Positions 6,069 to 6,497 of a DNA stretch of 6,497 nt are shown here, in pieces; within the stretch, counting starts at the first letter, position 1, and the number at the start of each line of letters is the position of its first letter. The stretch covers positions 1 through 6,497 of the forward strand of contig JAITUS010000095.1 in NCBI GenBank assembly GCA_031286185.1, written 5' to 3'. A program made the translations under genes and the position numbers. The notes under the pieces are model-generated. The model was not told where the DNA came from and did not search any database. It worked only from the letters and a program-made list of their open reading frames with translations. Source of the stretch: Rickettsiales bacterium (lineage in GTDB: Bacteria > Pseudomonadota > Alphaproteobacteria > Rickettsiales > Anaplasmataceae).

Positions 6069-6090
6069 AGCTACAATATAGCTTTCCTCC
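6069..6090 (-). promoter_or_regulatory. Unusual ribosome-binding region of lysC: strong GGAGG plus hairpin before ATG
   Basis: On the minus strand GGAGG (6090-6086) is followed by AA and then AGCTA-TATTG-TAGCT (6083-6069), a perfect 5-bp stem with a 5-base loop ending directly before ATG. The linear spacing of 17 bases is too long for a normal ribosome site, but folding the stem would bring the two together. An in-frame ATT lies 8 bases after the GGAGG as an alternative, rare type of start. Confidence 0.5.
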
Positions 6091-6122
6091 AGAAAAAAAT
6101 ATAGCGCTAGTTGATATAAATT

Positions 6123-6497
6123 TTAAAAGGCTCGGTTATTCTCCATAGCAAAGTCCCTAGCTAGGAATAGCGAACCACAAATCAGTATGGTTTTGACATT
6201 CTGGATAGGAACTTTTAGTATGTGGTTTAATATGGCATTACCGATCGATTCACATTCAATAGCATTTATCCCTATATTATTTGCTCCCTCTCTGATTAGA
6301 CCTGTATTTGTTGCTTTAGGCTCAGACTTAACACAAACCGCACATAATAACTTGATATATGGTTTTAAGTGTTCCAAAAACTCTTCCATATCTCTGTTAC
6401 GAGTAACACCAAAAATCATATAGATACCTTCAGCAAAATTATCTTTCACCCAATCAGCTAATACTCTGGCACCATCATTATTGTGCGCACCATCTAA
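6123..6497 (-). CDS. folC: Bifunctional folylpolyglutamate/dihydrofolate synthase FolC, C-terminal part (5' end outside window)
   Basis: The frame is open to the window edge and gives 124 residues. It opens with LDGAHNNDGARVLADWV, the family motif DGAHNPDGA (here Asn replaces Pro) at the start of the C-terminal Mur-ligase domain. A hydrophobic strand IYMIFGV, a helix MEEFLEHLKPYI, and the late ILICGSLFLARDF motif typical of FolC C-termini follow. FolC adds glutamate to dihydropteroate and folates using ATP, in the cytoplasm. The Met encoded at 6449-6447 is really the Val codon GTG inside WVKDN and is not a start. The end is intact, so nothing suggests a pseudogene. It lies upstream of lysC on the same strand with a 54-base gap and no clear terminator. 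Confidence 0.9.
   Translation of the reverse strand, partial: LDGAHNNDGARVLADWVKDNFAEGIYMIFGVTRNRDMEEFLEHLKPYIKLLCAVCVKSEPKATNTGLIREGANNIGINAIECESIGNAILNHILKVPIQNVKTILICGSLFLARDFAMENNRAF

Overview
The window looks like Wolbachia (Rickettsiales, Anaplasmataceae) chromosome. The reasons are strongly AT-rich DNA, an ankyrin-repeat gene, scattered division and housekeeping genes, an aspartate kinase of the diaminopimelate (DAP) route, and two copies of a short palindrome with the core GGTGTCATTCCAGT, typical of Wolbachia palindromic elements. The assignment rests on recalled family features, not on a search.

Layout. 1-365 (+): the C-terminal end of an ankyrin-repeat protein with a membrane segment. 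387-1705 (-): rsmH and ftsL, overlapping by ATGA, which is the start of the usual division/cell-wall (dcw) order without the ftsI gene that normally follows. RsmH carries an in-frame extra block of about 42 residues derived from a palindromic element. 1892-3037 (-): a broken gene for a YopT-like (peptidase family C58) cysteine protease. A single in-frame TAA separates the catalytic Cys part from the His/Asp part and its C-terminal membrane hairpin. 3038-3245: a divergent promoter region. 3246-4457 (+): a ProP-like major facilitator transporter. 4458-4922: a convergent gene-poor stretch with a perfect hairpin copy of the palindromic element and an unexplained block resembling a Wolbachia intergenic repeat. 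4923-6068 (-): lysC. 6123-6497 (-): the C-terminal part of folC, cut by the window edge.

How the genes fit together. rsmH/ftsL and lysC all serve ribosome maturation, division and precursor supply for the residual cell wall (LysC feeds DAP for lipid II). folC supplies polyglutamylated folates. The transporter fits import of small solutes from the host. The ankyrin protein and the YopT-like protease are candidate host-interaction proteins, and the protease appears to be decaying or split.

Most notable: the interrupted C58 protease with all three catalytic positions still visible, the mobile palindrome coding for protein inside rsmH, a T16 homopolymer inside ftsL, and a strong Shine-Dalgarno before lysC that is separated from its ATG by a small hairpin.
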